A stretch of 64,000 nucleotides of DNA. Origin: an uncultured Erysipelotrichaceae bacterium. GTDB lineage: Bacteria; Bacillota_I; Bacilli_A; Erysipelotrichales; Erysipelotrichaceae. The translations under genes and the position numbers were made by a program. How positions within the stretch are numbered: the first letter of the stretch is position 1; each line of letters begins with the position of its first letter. Positions 1 through 9,090 of the stretch are shown here, one piece after another. The notes under the pieces are model-generated. The model was not told the origin of the DNA. It was given only the letters and a program-made list of their open reading frames with translations, and did not search any database. Location of the stretch: positions 1 to 64,000 of the forward strand of contig CALVFJ010000008.1 in the NCBI GenBank assembly GCA_944326795.1. The letters are read 5' to 3'.

Positions 1-41
1 TCTATGCTTAGTTCAAAGAACATTATTGTTGATATAGTAAA

Positions 42-77
42 TGACGGATTTTTAATCCGTCACTTTTTTATTTTTTT
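42..77 (+). terminator. Rho-independent terminator at the left edge
   Basis: An 8-bp perfect stem (TGACGGAT / ATCCGTCA) with a 5-base loop is followed on the plus strand by two T runs. It most likely ends a plus-strand transcript entering from outside the window. The stop codon of the minus-strand YfhO-like gene lies inside the stem, so the hairpin may also serve that gene, although the minus side has only a weak T run. No gene can be assigned to bases 1-41. Confidence 0.8.
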
Positions 78-2325
78 GATAATTGATAATAATCAAAGCT
101 AAAGTAAGGAGCATACCTGTCATGCTCATTATCAATCCAAGTTTTAAACCGTGAGGAATAAAAGACATGTAAATTTCATTGTAGCCAGCTTGAATTGGTA
201 TTCCCATGAATCCTCCATTGACTTGAAATGGAGTAATCTTATTACCATTCACGCTAACGCTCCAACCTGGATCATTTGGTACAGATATAACGATGAAGCC
301 ATCTTCAGTTGTTTCTATGGTTGTGTATAAAGTGTTGTTTGTTTTGGTGACATCTTCGATATAAACAACTTCTTTTCCTAATAAATTTTTTATTTCATCA
401 TAGTCTTCGGTTTCACAAATTACATAATCATCTAATTGACTTGTTTCGGAATAATTATCATAAGTAATTAAATTGGTATAAGTTTTTCCAAGATTATAAT
501 AGTCTGTATTTTGATAAATTTTAAAATAATTAAAATCAGTTATATACTGATAATTAGCAAATGGTACTTGAGATTCATCGGTAACAATCGCATACTTGGT
601 GTTCACAAAATTAATGATGTCTTTATCACGAATATCAAATGTCCATGGTAAGTATGCTTCTATGTCAGATAAACGCTTCAGGTCATTAACTGTAGCATTA
701 TATGTGGAATCGTAGGCTAGAAGCCCCATGATATTAAAATCTAGATTTAGATTAATTGACATATCCCAATATACCGCTGATGGGTCAACATATACTCGAT
801 AAAAATCTGTTTGATTTTTAGGATCAATAGATATCATGTAATTGTTAAAATCATTCTCATTTAATAATACATTATGAATTTGTTTTATTGTTTTCTTGTC
901 GAATGAACTAAAAAATGGGGATATATAATATGAAAATAAACTGCAGATGGACAGTTCAGTAACTAATGCGATGATGATAAATTTTTGATTCTGTTTTTTT
1001 ATGGCAATGTATATGAATATTGCAGTAAATATAAAAGGTAATAATAGCAAATATTCTTTAAACATTGCTGCAAAGTTATTGTTAGTTAAAAATGTTGTTA
1101 GTGGTGTAGAAAATAAAATTATTAATATTGCGATATATAGGGTTGTTTTTAATTTTTTAGAATCTATTGTTTCTAAGTGTTCAATGAAAGGTAATATAAT
1201 TACTATCAAGAAAAAGGTTGATGATTGTAACCATCTAAATGATGGCTCACTGAAACCATGCATAAATGATGATAAAAATGGAATCAAAGCAAATAAGCTA
1301 ATGATCATAAGCGGTAAAGCATTTGTTAATCTTTTTTTCTTATCATTAAATAATTGTGGAAGAAGTAAAAATCCTAAAGAACTTGACCATAAAAATACAG
1401 CCATTACACTTTCGTTAGCACTAACATATGAGTAAATAACAGAAATTGCTGAATCACGATTGGCTAATATAGAGGTTGGAATGAATATGCTGGTAATATA
1501 ATTTAAATAAGGAATTATGCTATCATAGACCAAAATTGAGCTTGAAGCTCCAACGCGCTCGTTAGCTAATATTGCCAGCGCCTCAGGAACAAGAGCAAAA
1601 CTAGATAGGAGAATGCCTATAAAATAACAACCTATCAAAGGTAAAGCAGAAAGCATGAAACCTTTTATTTTTTTATGAACGGAAAAATAACGATATATAA
1701 AATATAATATTGTAAAAATAGAAACAGAATAGAATAAATAATAGTTATTTATTAATAAGAAAAAAGTAATGAAGATATATCCTAAATATTTTTTATTATA
1801 GATATAATTATCTACTGCCAAAAAATAAAGTGGTAAAAATACATAAAATGAACCAAAGAAAGGATGCATCATTGTTTGAAGGCCATATGCGGAAAATGCA
1901 AACATTAATGATCCTATAATTGAAGTTTTTTCACTATGCTTATTAAATCTAGCATATGCCCAAAAACAAAAACCAGCTGTAATAAATTTTAAATATGTTT
2001 GAATCTTTATTACTGTGTAATAACTTAGACTTGTAAAAGCGAAAGGATAGTCAAAAATATCCTGAAAATAAAATAATTTGCTGGAATAATAGTCGTTACC
2101 TAAAAACGAATGCCACGACCAAAATGGTAATTCTTTGTTTTCAATGCATGAATGTATAAAGTTTCTTAGGCCTTCAAAGTTAGAACTGTATAAAGTTCTC
2201 ATATCCCAACCTAAAACAAATTCAGTATCACTCAATAAATAGGGTATGAATATAAATCCACATATAATAGTTAGTAGTCCAAAGAGAATCAATGGGTATT
2301 TTATTTTGTAAAATCGTTTTTTCAT
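52..2325 (-). CDS. yfhO: YfhO-family polytopic membrane protein (GT-C-like glycosyltransferase)
   Basis: This 757-aa protein has about a dozen membrane segments and a C-terminal extracytoplasmic beta-rich region (about residues 530-720) followed by a last helix. The first loop carries GWDMRTLYSS (Asp41), and the C-terminal NGNKITPFQVNGGFMGI stretch is typical of YfhO. In Bacillus subtilis, YfhO is the GT-C enzyme that transfers a sugar from an undecaprenyl carrier to lipoteichoic acid with CsbB and GtcA; homologues of both lie within 3.5 kb here. The ORF opens at 2349, but AAGGAA sits 9 bases before the ATG at 2325 and nothing supports the upstream ATG. The polymer and the sugar transferred cannot be read from sequence. 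Confidence 0.85.
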   Translation of the reverse strand: MKKRFYKIKYPLILFGLLTIICGFIFIPYLLSDTEFVLGWDMRTLYSSNFEGLRNFIHSCIENKELPFWSWHSFLGNDYYSSKLFYFQDIFDYPFAFTSLSYYTVIKIQTYLKFITAGFCFWAYARFNKHSEKTSIIGSLMFAFSAYGLQTMMHPFFGSFYVFLPLYFLAVDNYIYNKKYLGYIFITFFLLINNYYLFYSVSIFTILYFIYRYFSVHKKIKGFMLSALPLIGCYFIGILLSSFALVPEALAILANERVGASSSILVYDSIIPYLNYITSIFIPTSILANRDSAISVIYSYVSANESVMAVFLWSSSLGFLLLPQLFNDKKKRLTNALPLMIISLFALIPFLSSFMHGFSEPSFRWLQSSTFFLIVIILPFIEHLETIDSKKLKTTLYIAILIILFSTPLTTFLTNNNFAAMFKEYLLLLPFIFTAIFIYIAIKKQNQKFIIIALVTELSICSLFSYYISPFFSSFDKKTIKQIHNVLLNENDFNNYMISIDPKNQTDFYRVYVDPSAVYWDMSINLNLDFNIMGLLAYDSTYNATVNDLKRLSDIEAYLPWTFDIRDKDIINFVNTKYAIVTDESQVPFANYQYITDFNYFKIYQNTDYYNLGKTYTNLITYDNYSETSQLDDYVICETEDYDEIKNLLGKEVVYIEDVTKTNNTLYTTIETTEDGFIVISVPNDPGWSVSVNGNKITPFQVNGGFMGIPIQAGYNEIYMSFIPHGLKLGLIMSMTGMLLTLALIIINYQKNKKVTD

Positions 2326-2411
2326 AACATAAATTTCCTTTTTTAGCATTATTATTTTATCATTATTAATGTATAATTAAATATAATAAATTTATAATTA
2401 TGAGGGTGAAG

Positions 2412-4160
2412 ATGAATAAAATCAAAAACATTAATAAAATAAATTTAATCTCAGTTATTATATTTATCATTATTTTTAGCTTGAATCTTTTAACAATAAA
2501 AGTAGCAGATGATTATGGTTACTCCATTTCTAATGGGATCATTGATATTTTTAATAAGGAAATAGTACAATATTTCACTTGGAATGGACGAAGTATTGCA
2601 CATATCATTGCAAGATTTTTCTTGAGCTTACCTAAAATTATTTTTGATATAGCAAATTCATTGGTTTTTGTTTATATGTTAAATTTAATGTATCGGCTTA
2701 TAACTAAAGCAAAAGATGATCATATCTTATTTTTGATGATAACCTGTGCAGTATTTTTATTTGTTCCTTTTTTTGGACAAACGATTTTGTGGGAAACAGG
2801 TTCATGCAATTATTTGTGGATGACTACGATCATTTTACAGTTTTTGTATTTTTATCAGTATGATATAAAAATAAATGCATTTGTATTATTCGTTTTAGGA
2901 ATCTTAGCTGGTTGGAGCAATGAGAATACTGGTGGAGCTTGCATATTAATTGCACTTTCATTATCTATTATAAGATATATTGAACAAAAAAAAGTTCCAA
3001 ATAGATTGGTAAGTGGACTTATTGGTGCTATCATAGGCTTTTTGATGTTAGTTTTAGCTCCTGGAAATGCAATGCGTGCAATGGAATTTGCTAATGATAA
3101 TTCGACTCTTTACACAATAGTTCATGATTTTACTAGTGCAATAAGAGTGATAAAAGAGGGTATGATATATTTTATTGTATCTTATGTTTTCTTAATGTTG
3201 GTACTATGGAAAAGTGAACGAAAAATATTGTTGGTTGCTAGTATTTTTATGGTAGCTGCTATTGCAGATGTAGGAGCAATTATTTTAAGTCCTGTTCCAG
3301 TCTTATGGGATAGATCAATGTTTGGAGCAGCGATTTTATCAATTATTTCGTTGGGAATGCTGATATCAGGTTTAGATAAAAAAGTGCTGATCAATAAGTA
3401 CCTAGCTAATGGAACTTTGGCGTTGATGGTAGTAGTAAGTTGTTTGCGTTTAAGTCATGCATATTTTGATATAGGATATATTTTTGTTCAAAATTATCAG
3501 CGTAATCAATACATTCAAGAACAGAAAATTCAAGGAAATCTTGATCCGATTGTTTTTCAGTTTGATAGCGAATTTTTAAGTACTTATAATGCAGTATATG
3601 GATTGAACGATATAACCCCTTATTATTCGTTTTGGTATAATGAAGATTTTGCCAAAGTTAATGGCTTGAATACTATTCAAGCGACTAATAAAAGTAAATG
3701 GCAACTAATTTATCAAAACGGTGATGTTAATTTGATGAGCATAAGCTTATTGCAAGAATATATTGATTATTTGATGAAACATACAGATCAATATCTTATT
3801 TTTATTAATACGAGCACTTTAGATGAACGTTATGAAGAATATTTGCCATATCTTAAAAAACTAGGTATTGATATTGATCATGAAAATTTTGTAGCAGTAA
3901 TAGATGATGGTAGTGTCGTAAATGAATGTAGTAGCAATGAAGGCTGTGAACTTTATGGTAATTTTAATGAAAAAGAGTATTATGTAGCTAGTTATGCTAC
4001 GGGTAATCTTAGCGATATAGTTATAGATGGTGTTGAATATACCAATAATCATTCTGGAATTAATTTTGTTGTATTTGATAAAAATGAATATCGAATCGTT
4101 GATTCCATATCATTTGTCCTTGATTATGGTATGCAAGGAATTAGATATGAAGTTGAATAA
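2412..4160 (+). CDS. DUF6056-type polytopic membrane protein, putative GT-C glycosyltransferase
   Basis: A 582-aa protein with about ten hydrophobic segments in its first 350 residues and a soluble C-terminal part of about 220 residues. The first extracytoplasmic loop has ADDYGY (residues 32-37) and WNGR (57-60), and NYLW follows later. This is the pattern I associate with DUF6056 (formerly DUF3329) proteins. Acidic residues in the first loop are a hallmark of GT-C transferases, so a lipid-linked sugar transferase is a reasonable inference but not established. The start at 2412 is preferred because GAGGGTG precedes it; the ORF itself opens at 2400. It is transcribed divergently from yfhO and convergently with the GT2 gene. 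Confidence 0.6.
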   Translation: MNKIKNINKINLISVIIFIIIFSLNLLTIKVADDYGYSISNGIIDIFNKEIVQYFTWNGRSIAHIIARFFLSLPKIIFDIANSLVFVYMLNLMYRLITKAKDDHILFLMITCAVFLFVPFFGQTILWETGSCNYLWMTTIILQFLYFYQYDIKINAFVLFVLGILAGWSNENTGGACILIALSLSIIRYIEQKKVPNRLVSGLIGAIIGFLMLVLAPGNAMRAMEFANDNSTLYTIVHDFTSAIRVIKEGMIYFIVSYVFLMLVLWKSERKILLVASIFMVAAIADVGAIILSPVPVLWDRSMFGAAILSIISLGMLISGLDKKVLINKYLANGTLALMVVVSCLRLSHAYFDIGYIFVQNYQRNQYIQEQKIQGNLDPIVFQFDSEFLSTYNAVYGLNDITPYYSFWYNEDFAKVNGLNTIQATNKSKWQLIYQNGDVNLMSISLLQEYIDYLMKHTDQYLIFINTSTLDERYEEYLPYLKKLGIDIDHENFVAVIDDGSVVNECSSNEGCELYGNFNEKEYYVASYATGNLSDIVIDGVEYTNNHSGINFVVFDKNEYRIVDSISFVLDYGMQGIRYEVE

Positions 4161-4162
4161 GA

Positions 4163-4203
4163 AAAAGCGCATCTTCCTTTATTCATAAGGATGATGCGCT
4201 TTT
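4163..4203. terminator. Bidirectional terminator between convergent genes
   Basis: An 11-bp stem (AAAAGCGCATC / GATGCGCTTTT) has an inner CCTT/AAGG pairing. A and T runs at the two ends let it work in both directions. It separates the DUF6056-type gene from the convergent GT2 gene, whose last codons lie inside it. Confidence 0.85.
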
Positions 4204-5123
4204 ATTACTTCTTTAATTACATATTGCGGAGATTTATTTAAACTTATATAGATTCTACCGATATATTCACCAATTAGCCCTAAGGTCATTAATATTAGTC
4301 CGCTAAATAAGCTAATGACTGATATTAACGAAGTCCATCCTAGTTCTAAAGAAGGGTCTGTAGCTTTTTGGAATAATGCGTATATTATTAAGAAAATACT
4401 AAACACTGCTGAAAGTAGTCCAATTACTACAGAAACACGTAAAGGCTTGATGCTAAAAGCGGTAAAACCATTGAACCATAAAGAGATTAATTTTTTTAAA
4501 GTATAAGTTGACTCTCCAACTAATCGATCACGATGGTTAATAGAAACATTGCACATATTTGATGTTGTTCTAAGCAATAATCCGCGAATATATGGATAAG
4601 GATTGTCATAATTTAGTATTTCGTCAATGACAAACCTTCTTGCAACAAAATAACTGCATAGATATAAATCTTTTGGTTTATTGATGAGCTTGCAAGCCAT
4701 AAAATCGTTTACTTTGCTACCCCAGTTTCTAAATTTACTGTGATGTTTTTGGGGGTATTTTCCAAAAACGACATCATAGCCATCTTCTAATTTATTTATC
4801 AATGTCATTACTTCACATGCTGGTGTTTGTCCATCATCATCTAAAGTTATTACATATTCTCCACTAGTATGGGCATAGCCTGCTAAACATGCTGAATCTT
4901 GACCAAAATTTTTTGGAAACTGGATAGCAGTGATATTATTATTAGTCTGGGCTAATTGTTTTATTATTTTACCAGTATTATCTTTAGAATAGTCATTAAC
5001 CAAAATAATTTCGTAATCAAAAGAACTGATATTTTCTTGTTTCATCGTAACAGAAATTTCTTCTATAACAATAGAAATAGTGCTTTCAGAGTTATAACAT
5101 GGAATTACAAAAGAGTATTTCAT
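4179..5123 (-). CDS. DPM1-like family 2 glycosyltransferase (CsbB type)
   Basis: This 314-aa protein has an N-terminal GT2 domain: VIPCYNSE at 6-13, the nucleotide-sugar motif VNDYSKDNT at 42-50 and DDDGQTP at 95-101. Two C-terminal membrane helices follow (about 229-255 and 264-290). This layout is that of bactoprenol-phosphate glycosyltransferases such as CsbB and GtrB, which load one sugar onto undecaprenyl phosphate on the cytoplasmic face. The metal motif reads DDDGQTP rather than the usual DADLQDPP seen in the paralogue at 24789. A divergent GtrA flippase gene starts 88 bases away. TATAAT-like elements occur on both strands of that gap, but no convincing -35 box was found. Confidence 0.88.
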   Translation of the reverse strand: MKYSFVIPCYNSESTISIVIEEISVTMKQENISSFDYEIILVNDYSKDNTGKIIKQLAQTNNNITAIQFPKNFGQDSACLAGYAHTSGEYVITLDDDGQTPACEVMTLINKLEDGYDVVFGKYPQKHHSKFRNWGSKVNDFMACKLINKPKDLYLCSYFVARRFVIDEILNYDNPYPYIRGLLLRTTSNMCNVSINHRDRLVGESTYTLKKLISLWFNGFTAFSIKPLRVSVVIGLLSAVFSIFLIIYALFQKATDPSLELGWTSLISVISLFSGLILMTLGLIGEYIGRIYISLNKSPQYVIKEVIKAHHPYE

Positions 5124-5211
5124 GGTACATTATCCTTTCAAATTTCTTATTTATTATACAATAAATATTAAATAATTGTTATAATTAATTAGTTAAATGG
5201 AGTTATAAATC

Positions 5212-5634
5212 ATGATTAATAAAATAATAGCAAAATTTTATGATAAAAAATTTTTGATTTTTTGTATTATTGGAGCAGTAAATACTATTTTAGCTCAAAT
5301 TATATATATGATCTTGGTAGCACTTAGTCTATGTGCTCCTGGACCAGCAAGTGTAATGGGTGATGTATTAACGATAGCAGTATCATATGTTTTAAATATG
5401 AAACTGACCTATCATGAAAGGTTGTCAATAAAAAGTGCAGTTAGTTTTCCAATAAGTTATATACCAGGCACGATCATTAATATGATTATTGTGATGATTG
5501 TTGTTAATATTTTGCATTTTCCGAAGATTTTTGCAAAATTAATTTCATTGCCAGTAACAATACCATTAAATTATATTTGTGTTTCTTTGATTGTTAAGAT
5601 TACAAGAAAGGAGGATAAAGCTTGTGTTAAATAA
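5212..5634 (+). CDS. gtcA: GtrA/GtcA-family lipid-linked sugar flippase
   Basis: A 140-aa protein with four membrane helices and the GtrA-family opening FCIIGAVNT near residue 20. The family is thought to move undecaprenyl-phosphate-linked sugars across the membrane so that GT-C enzymes can use them. The divergent GT2 and the nearby YfhO complete the usual three-part set. Its last 11 bases overlap the next gene, and the AAAGGAGG ribosome site of that gene lies inside this reading frame, so the two are probably translated together. Confidence 0.87.
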   Translation: MINKIIAKFYDKKFLIFCIIGAVNTILAQIIYMILVALSLCAPGPASVMGDVLTIAVSYVLNMKLTYHERLSIKSAVSFPISYIPGTIINMIIVMIVVNILHFPKIFAKLISLPVTIPLNYICVSLIVKITRKEDKACVK

Positions 5635-7135
5635 GCAAAATAAAAAAATAATTTCGTTTGGTATCATTGCTTCATTAGGAATATTGTTTTTTATCATTTC
5701 ATACTGGACTCCTCTTGCAGGAGACGATTGGTGGTACGCAGTAGTTGCGAGATATAATACACCTTTACAAGCTGCTATTAAACAATATATAGCATGGTCG
5801 GGAAGGTTTTTAAGCGAATTGTGGGGATATGCAATCACTCCGCATAAATGGCTTTGGAATATAATTAATCCATTGCTATTTGTTGGAATTTTTGTCTATG
5901 TTTTAAAAACTGCAAATGTAAAGAAAAACACAATTTTATGTACACTGCTAGTTCTTTTTTTGATCTTGAGCGTGAATGATTACGTGCGAATGCAAACATA
6001 CAGTTGGATAATGGGCACAACATATGTTATTCCTTTGCTTTTGATTTTAATTTATATATCATTAGTGAAAAAAGTTGTATTTGATGGGAATAGCAAATGG
6101 TGGGTGCTGTTGACAGCTGCAGTGTTAAATTTGGCAATTCCATTATTTATGGAAAATGTTGCTGCAGCTTTAGTTGGGGCAAACATATTGTTGATCGTTT
6201 ACAATTTTTTTGAAAAAAGAAAAAATGTAAAATATTTTATCTGCTTTTTTATATTGTCAATAATTGGGGTGTTAATTATTAGGTTATCACCAGGTGCAAT
6301 ATATCGTCTTGAAAGTTCACATGCTGAATGGACACAAATGAATTTTGTAGAACAGATGATTAGTAATTGGCCCAATTTCATTAGATTTACTTTTTTAGAT
6401 AACAAATATTTAATTTGTGTTTTGAGTTTGATATTGATAGTTTTCGTTTTAACCAATAAATATCGCTATACAAAAGCAAAATGGCATATTTATGTATTGG
6501 TAGCTATTTTTGCTTTAGGCTTTGTTCAAAGCATAAGCGCAAACATAAATAGTTATTTTAACTGGTTTTTAATTTACAATATTTATGACTTAAATTATCC
6601 TTATACATTATTGATTACATCAGTCATTTATGTTCTTTATGTATCAGCAATCATATACTTGATTTGTAATTTTTATCGAGATGAGGATAAATGGGAATTA
6701 TTATTTATCTTTTTAGTTGGTGGAAGTGCAAATATTGCAATGATGCTATCACCAATTTTTGACTCTAGAAGCAGTATATATACTATTTATTTTATGTTCA
6801 TCGTAGCTGTAAAGCTATTTGATGATATAGTTTTTCCAAATGATATCGTTATTTATTTGATAGGCATCTTTTTAGTTGTCGGAAGTTTATTATTTGCTAA
6901 GCAATATATTTATAAATATAAATTAGTACGAGATACAAACAATGAAAGAATGGAACAGATAAAGTATTATCAAGATCATTGGGAGGATACTAATGCATAT
7001 TTGATAAAAATGCCAAAGATGACCATTCACTCAGGTGATGTTGAAGATGGAGATACATTTCATCATGAAGCTTTTTATAAGTATTTTAACTTGAATCCTG
7101 ATATAGAATTGCATTTTTATTATAAAGATAATTAA
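5624..7135 (+). CDS. Second DUF6056-type membrane protein, putative GT-C glycosyltransferase
   Basis: A 503-aa polytopic protein (about eleven hydrophobic segments) with AGDDWWY at 32-38 and WSGR at 58-61, the same first-loop pattern as the protein at 2412. The frame is open from a TTG at 5591, but AAAGGAGG ends nine bases before the GTG at 5624, which I take as the start. It overlaps the GtrA gene by 11 bases, which points to coupled expression. This is the best sequence-level hint that it uses the flipped lipid-linked sugar. The function is inferred only. Confidence 0.6.
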   Translation: MLNKQNKKIISFGIIASLGILFFIISYWTPLAGDDWWYAVVARYNTPLQAAIKQYIAWSGRFLSELWGYAITPHKWLWNIINPLLFVGIFVYVLKTANVKKNTILCTLLVLFLILSVNDYVRMQTYSWIMGTTYVIPLLLILIYISLVKKVVFDGNSKWWVLLTAAVLNLAIPLFMENVAAALVGANILLIVYNFFEKRKNVKYFICFFILSIIGVLIIRLSPGAIYRLESSHAEWTQMNFVEQMISNWPNFIRFTFLDNKYLICVLSLILIVFVLTNKYRYTKAKWHIYVLVAIFALGFVQSISANINSYFNWFLIYNIYDLNYPYTLLITSVIYVLYVSAIIYLICNFYRDEDKWELLFIFLVGGSANIAMMLSPIFDSRSSIYTIYFMFIVAVKLFDDIVFPNDIVIYLIGIFLVVGSLLFAKQYIYKYKLVRDTNNERMEQIKYYQDHWEDTNAYLIKMPKMTIHSGDVEDGDTFHHEAFYKYFNLNPDIELHFYYKDN

Positions 7136-7149
7136 GAAATGGAGATTAG

Positions 7150-9054
7150 ATGAATTATTCGATTATAAGTAAATATCGTAGCCATCTAATGGGGGTCGCT
7201 ACGCTATGGATTGCATTGCTTCATGCTTCAATGTGGTTTCCCATTGAACCGATAAATTGGATAAAATTAACTGGGCAAGGTGGAGTGGATATATTTTTAT
7301 TCTTGTCAGCTTTTGGTTTGTATTATTCATATAAAAATGACAATAATAAAATCAGCTTTTGGAAAAAACGCTTCATTCGTATTTTTCCTATCTTTATTCC
7401 TTTGGCACTGCTTCGTTGGTATTATAATGATTATTCTTTTGATCAAGGATTAATGATGATAAGTACAACATTATTTTGGCTTACAGGAGATAGAAGCACT
7501 TGGTATATTTCGGCCATTATACCTTTGTATTTAATAACCCCTTTTTATCTTAAAAAATTTGATACAAAGCCTAGGATGTATACTGTGGCTGCAATTATTG
7601 CTAGTTTGATCTTAAGTGTTTTTTTCTTTAGTGGACCATATATTGTTTTCTTTGCACGAATACCAGTGTTTTTCTTGGGATTTTATGCAGGGTATCTGGC
7701 GTATAATAAAAAAATAATTACTAAAAAAGCTTGGCTATTTCAAATATTGTTATTTATTATCGGTTTCGGTATGCTGCGCTATGTTTTTCTTTATACCAAT
7801 GAAACGATATTATGGAATTATGGATTATATTGGTTTCCAATGTTATTTGCATCATGGCCATTTTGTTTATTGTGTTCGGTGTTATTTGCTAAGTTAGATG
7901 ATTATCATATACCAATTATAACATCAGTATTTAAAAAATTAGGGGTTGTTACGCTAGAGTTTTATCTTTTACATGATTTAATGATTAAATTTTTCACTAA
8001 TATTTTGACTATTAATCCTATGTACTCAGCATATGGCATTGTCTTAAATATATTGGTTATATTTGCAACATATTATATTGCTTTGTATTATCACGATGCA
8101 ATGAATTGGCTGATGAAACAAATGAAAAATTATTTTAAAAAAATATGGTTATTTTTATTGATTATTTGCGTTTGTTTATCAGGAGTTATTATATATAAGT
8201 CTTTTTCTAATAAAAGTATCGATTTAGCTAGCAATGAAATAGTATCAGATGGTATGAATTTTGAAGTTCAAGTTATTGAGAACAGTTCAGAATTAAAGGA
8301 ATTTATTGCAAATTATCCAGACATAACATTTAAAACTAGTCAGGTTAATTCTGTTCCAGTCCTAGAGGCTTATATTGATGATGGCAATAAAAAGCCTTTA
8401 GTTTTTTTTCTTCATGGCTTGAACGGTAATAAAGAGTCTTTTGCTTATTTGTTAAGTATATTTGCTCAAAATGGATATCATGCAGTAGCGTTTGATGCAG
8501 CTAGCCATGGAACACGAAATGATGGAAGCCATTATTTCTATGAAATAATAGTACAAACAGGATATGATTGTGAGATGTTATTAACGTACTTTAGCCAAGA
8601 TAGTGAGGTTGATGTAAGTAAATATGGAGTTGTTGGCTTCTCCATGGGAGGAATGAGTGCATATTGGCTTGTATCAAATGGCAAGTATAAACCAGCCATA
8701 ATAGCTCCTATAGCTTCAACGCCAAATTACTTAGATATTCAAAACTTATATCTAACAGATACAGTGGTTGAAAATGGAATTTCTGGAAGTGATGAATCAA
8801 GGCATGATGATATGGTAGAAATACTAAGCATAAATAATCCAAGCAATAATATTGAAGCGTTTAATAATGTTTATACAATTATATGTCATGGGAAAAATGA
8901 TTTATTAATTTCTTATTCATTTGATGAATTGTTTTATCAAGAATTAATAGATAGAGGATATATGTCTAAATTATACTTGTATGACTGCGGTCATGTAATT
9001 CCTAGTGAATTTGTTCCAACTTTAGTTCAAGAATTTACTATTTTACAAGAATAA
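7150..9054 (+). CDS. Acyltransferase-3 fused to an alpha/beta hydrolase
   Basis: This 634-aa protein has two parts. Residues 1-330 are an acyltransferase-3 (OafA-like) membrane domain, with His25 in helix 1 (IALLHASM) and the basic stretch WKKRFIRIFP at 71-80. An extra helix at about 331-350 leads to an alpha/beta hydrolase at about 375-634. That domain has the oxyanion-type HGLNG at 422-426, the nucleophile elbow GFSMGG with Ser498, and the likely partners Asp584 (GKND) and His615 (DCGH). Such a topology places the hydrolase outside the cell. The acyltransferase would O-acylate a surface glycan; the hydrolase could deacylate or transacylate it. The gene lies 14 bases after the DUF6056-type gene with GGAG before the ATG, so it probably shares its operon. 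Confidence 0.8.
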   Translation: MNYSIISKYRSHLMGVATLWIALLHASMWFPIEPINWIKLTGQGGVDIFLFLSAFGLYYSYKNDNNKISFWKKRFIRIFPIFIPLALLRWYYNDYSFDQGLMMISTTLFWLTGDRSTWYISAIIPLYLITPFYLKKFDTKPRMYTVAAIIASLILSVFFFSGPYIVFFARIPVFFLGFYAGYLAYNKKIITKKAWLFQILLFIIGFGMLRYVFLYTNETILWNYGLYWFPMLFASWPFCLLCSVLFAKLDDYHIPIITSVFKKLGVVTLEFYLLHDLMIKFFTNILTINPMYSAYGIVLNILVIFATYYIALYYHDAMNWLMKQMKNYFKKIWLFLLIICVCLSGVIIYKSFSNKSIDLASNEIVSDGMNFEVQVIENSSELKEFIANYPDITFKTSQVNSVPVLEAYIDDGNKKPLVFFLHGLNGNKESFAYLLSIFAQNGYHAVAFDAASHGTRNDGSHYFYEIIVQTGYDCEMLLTYFSQDSEVDVSKYGVVGFSMGGMSAYWLVSNGKYKPAIIAPIASTPNYLDIQNLYLTDTVVENGISGSDESRHDDMVEILSINNPSNNIEAFNNVYTIICHGKNDLLISYSFDELFYQELIDRGYMSKLYLYDCGHVIPSEFVPTLVQEFTILQE

Positions 9055-9090
9055 AAAGAATATTAAGCTTTTTTGCTTAATATTCTTTTT
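9053..9090. terminator. Perfect 16-bp bidirectional terminator
   Basis: AAAAAGAATATTAAGC pairs perfectly with GCTTAATATTCTTTTT around a six-T loop. It lies between the convergent acyltransferase-hydrolase gene and the minus-strand membrane protein gene, and T runs occur on both strands. Confidence 0.9.

Noticed and set aside
1001-1435. Plus-strand open frame of 144 codons inside the yfhO-like gene
   Set aside because: It is antisense to a clear membrane-protein frame, has no ribosome site and no family resemblance.
5124-5211. Clear divergent promoters between the GT2 and GtrA genes
   Set aside because: TATAAT-like boxes occur on both strands in this very AT-rich gap, but no -35 element at proper spacing is convincing.
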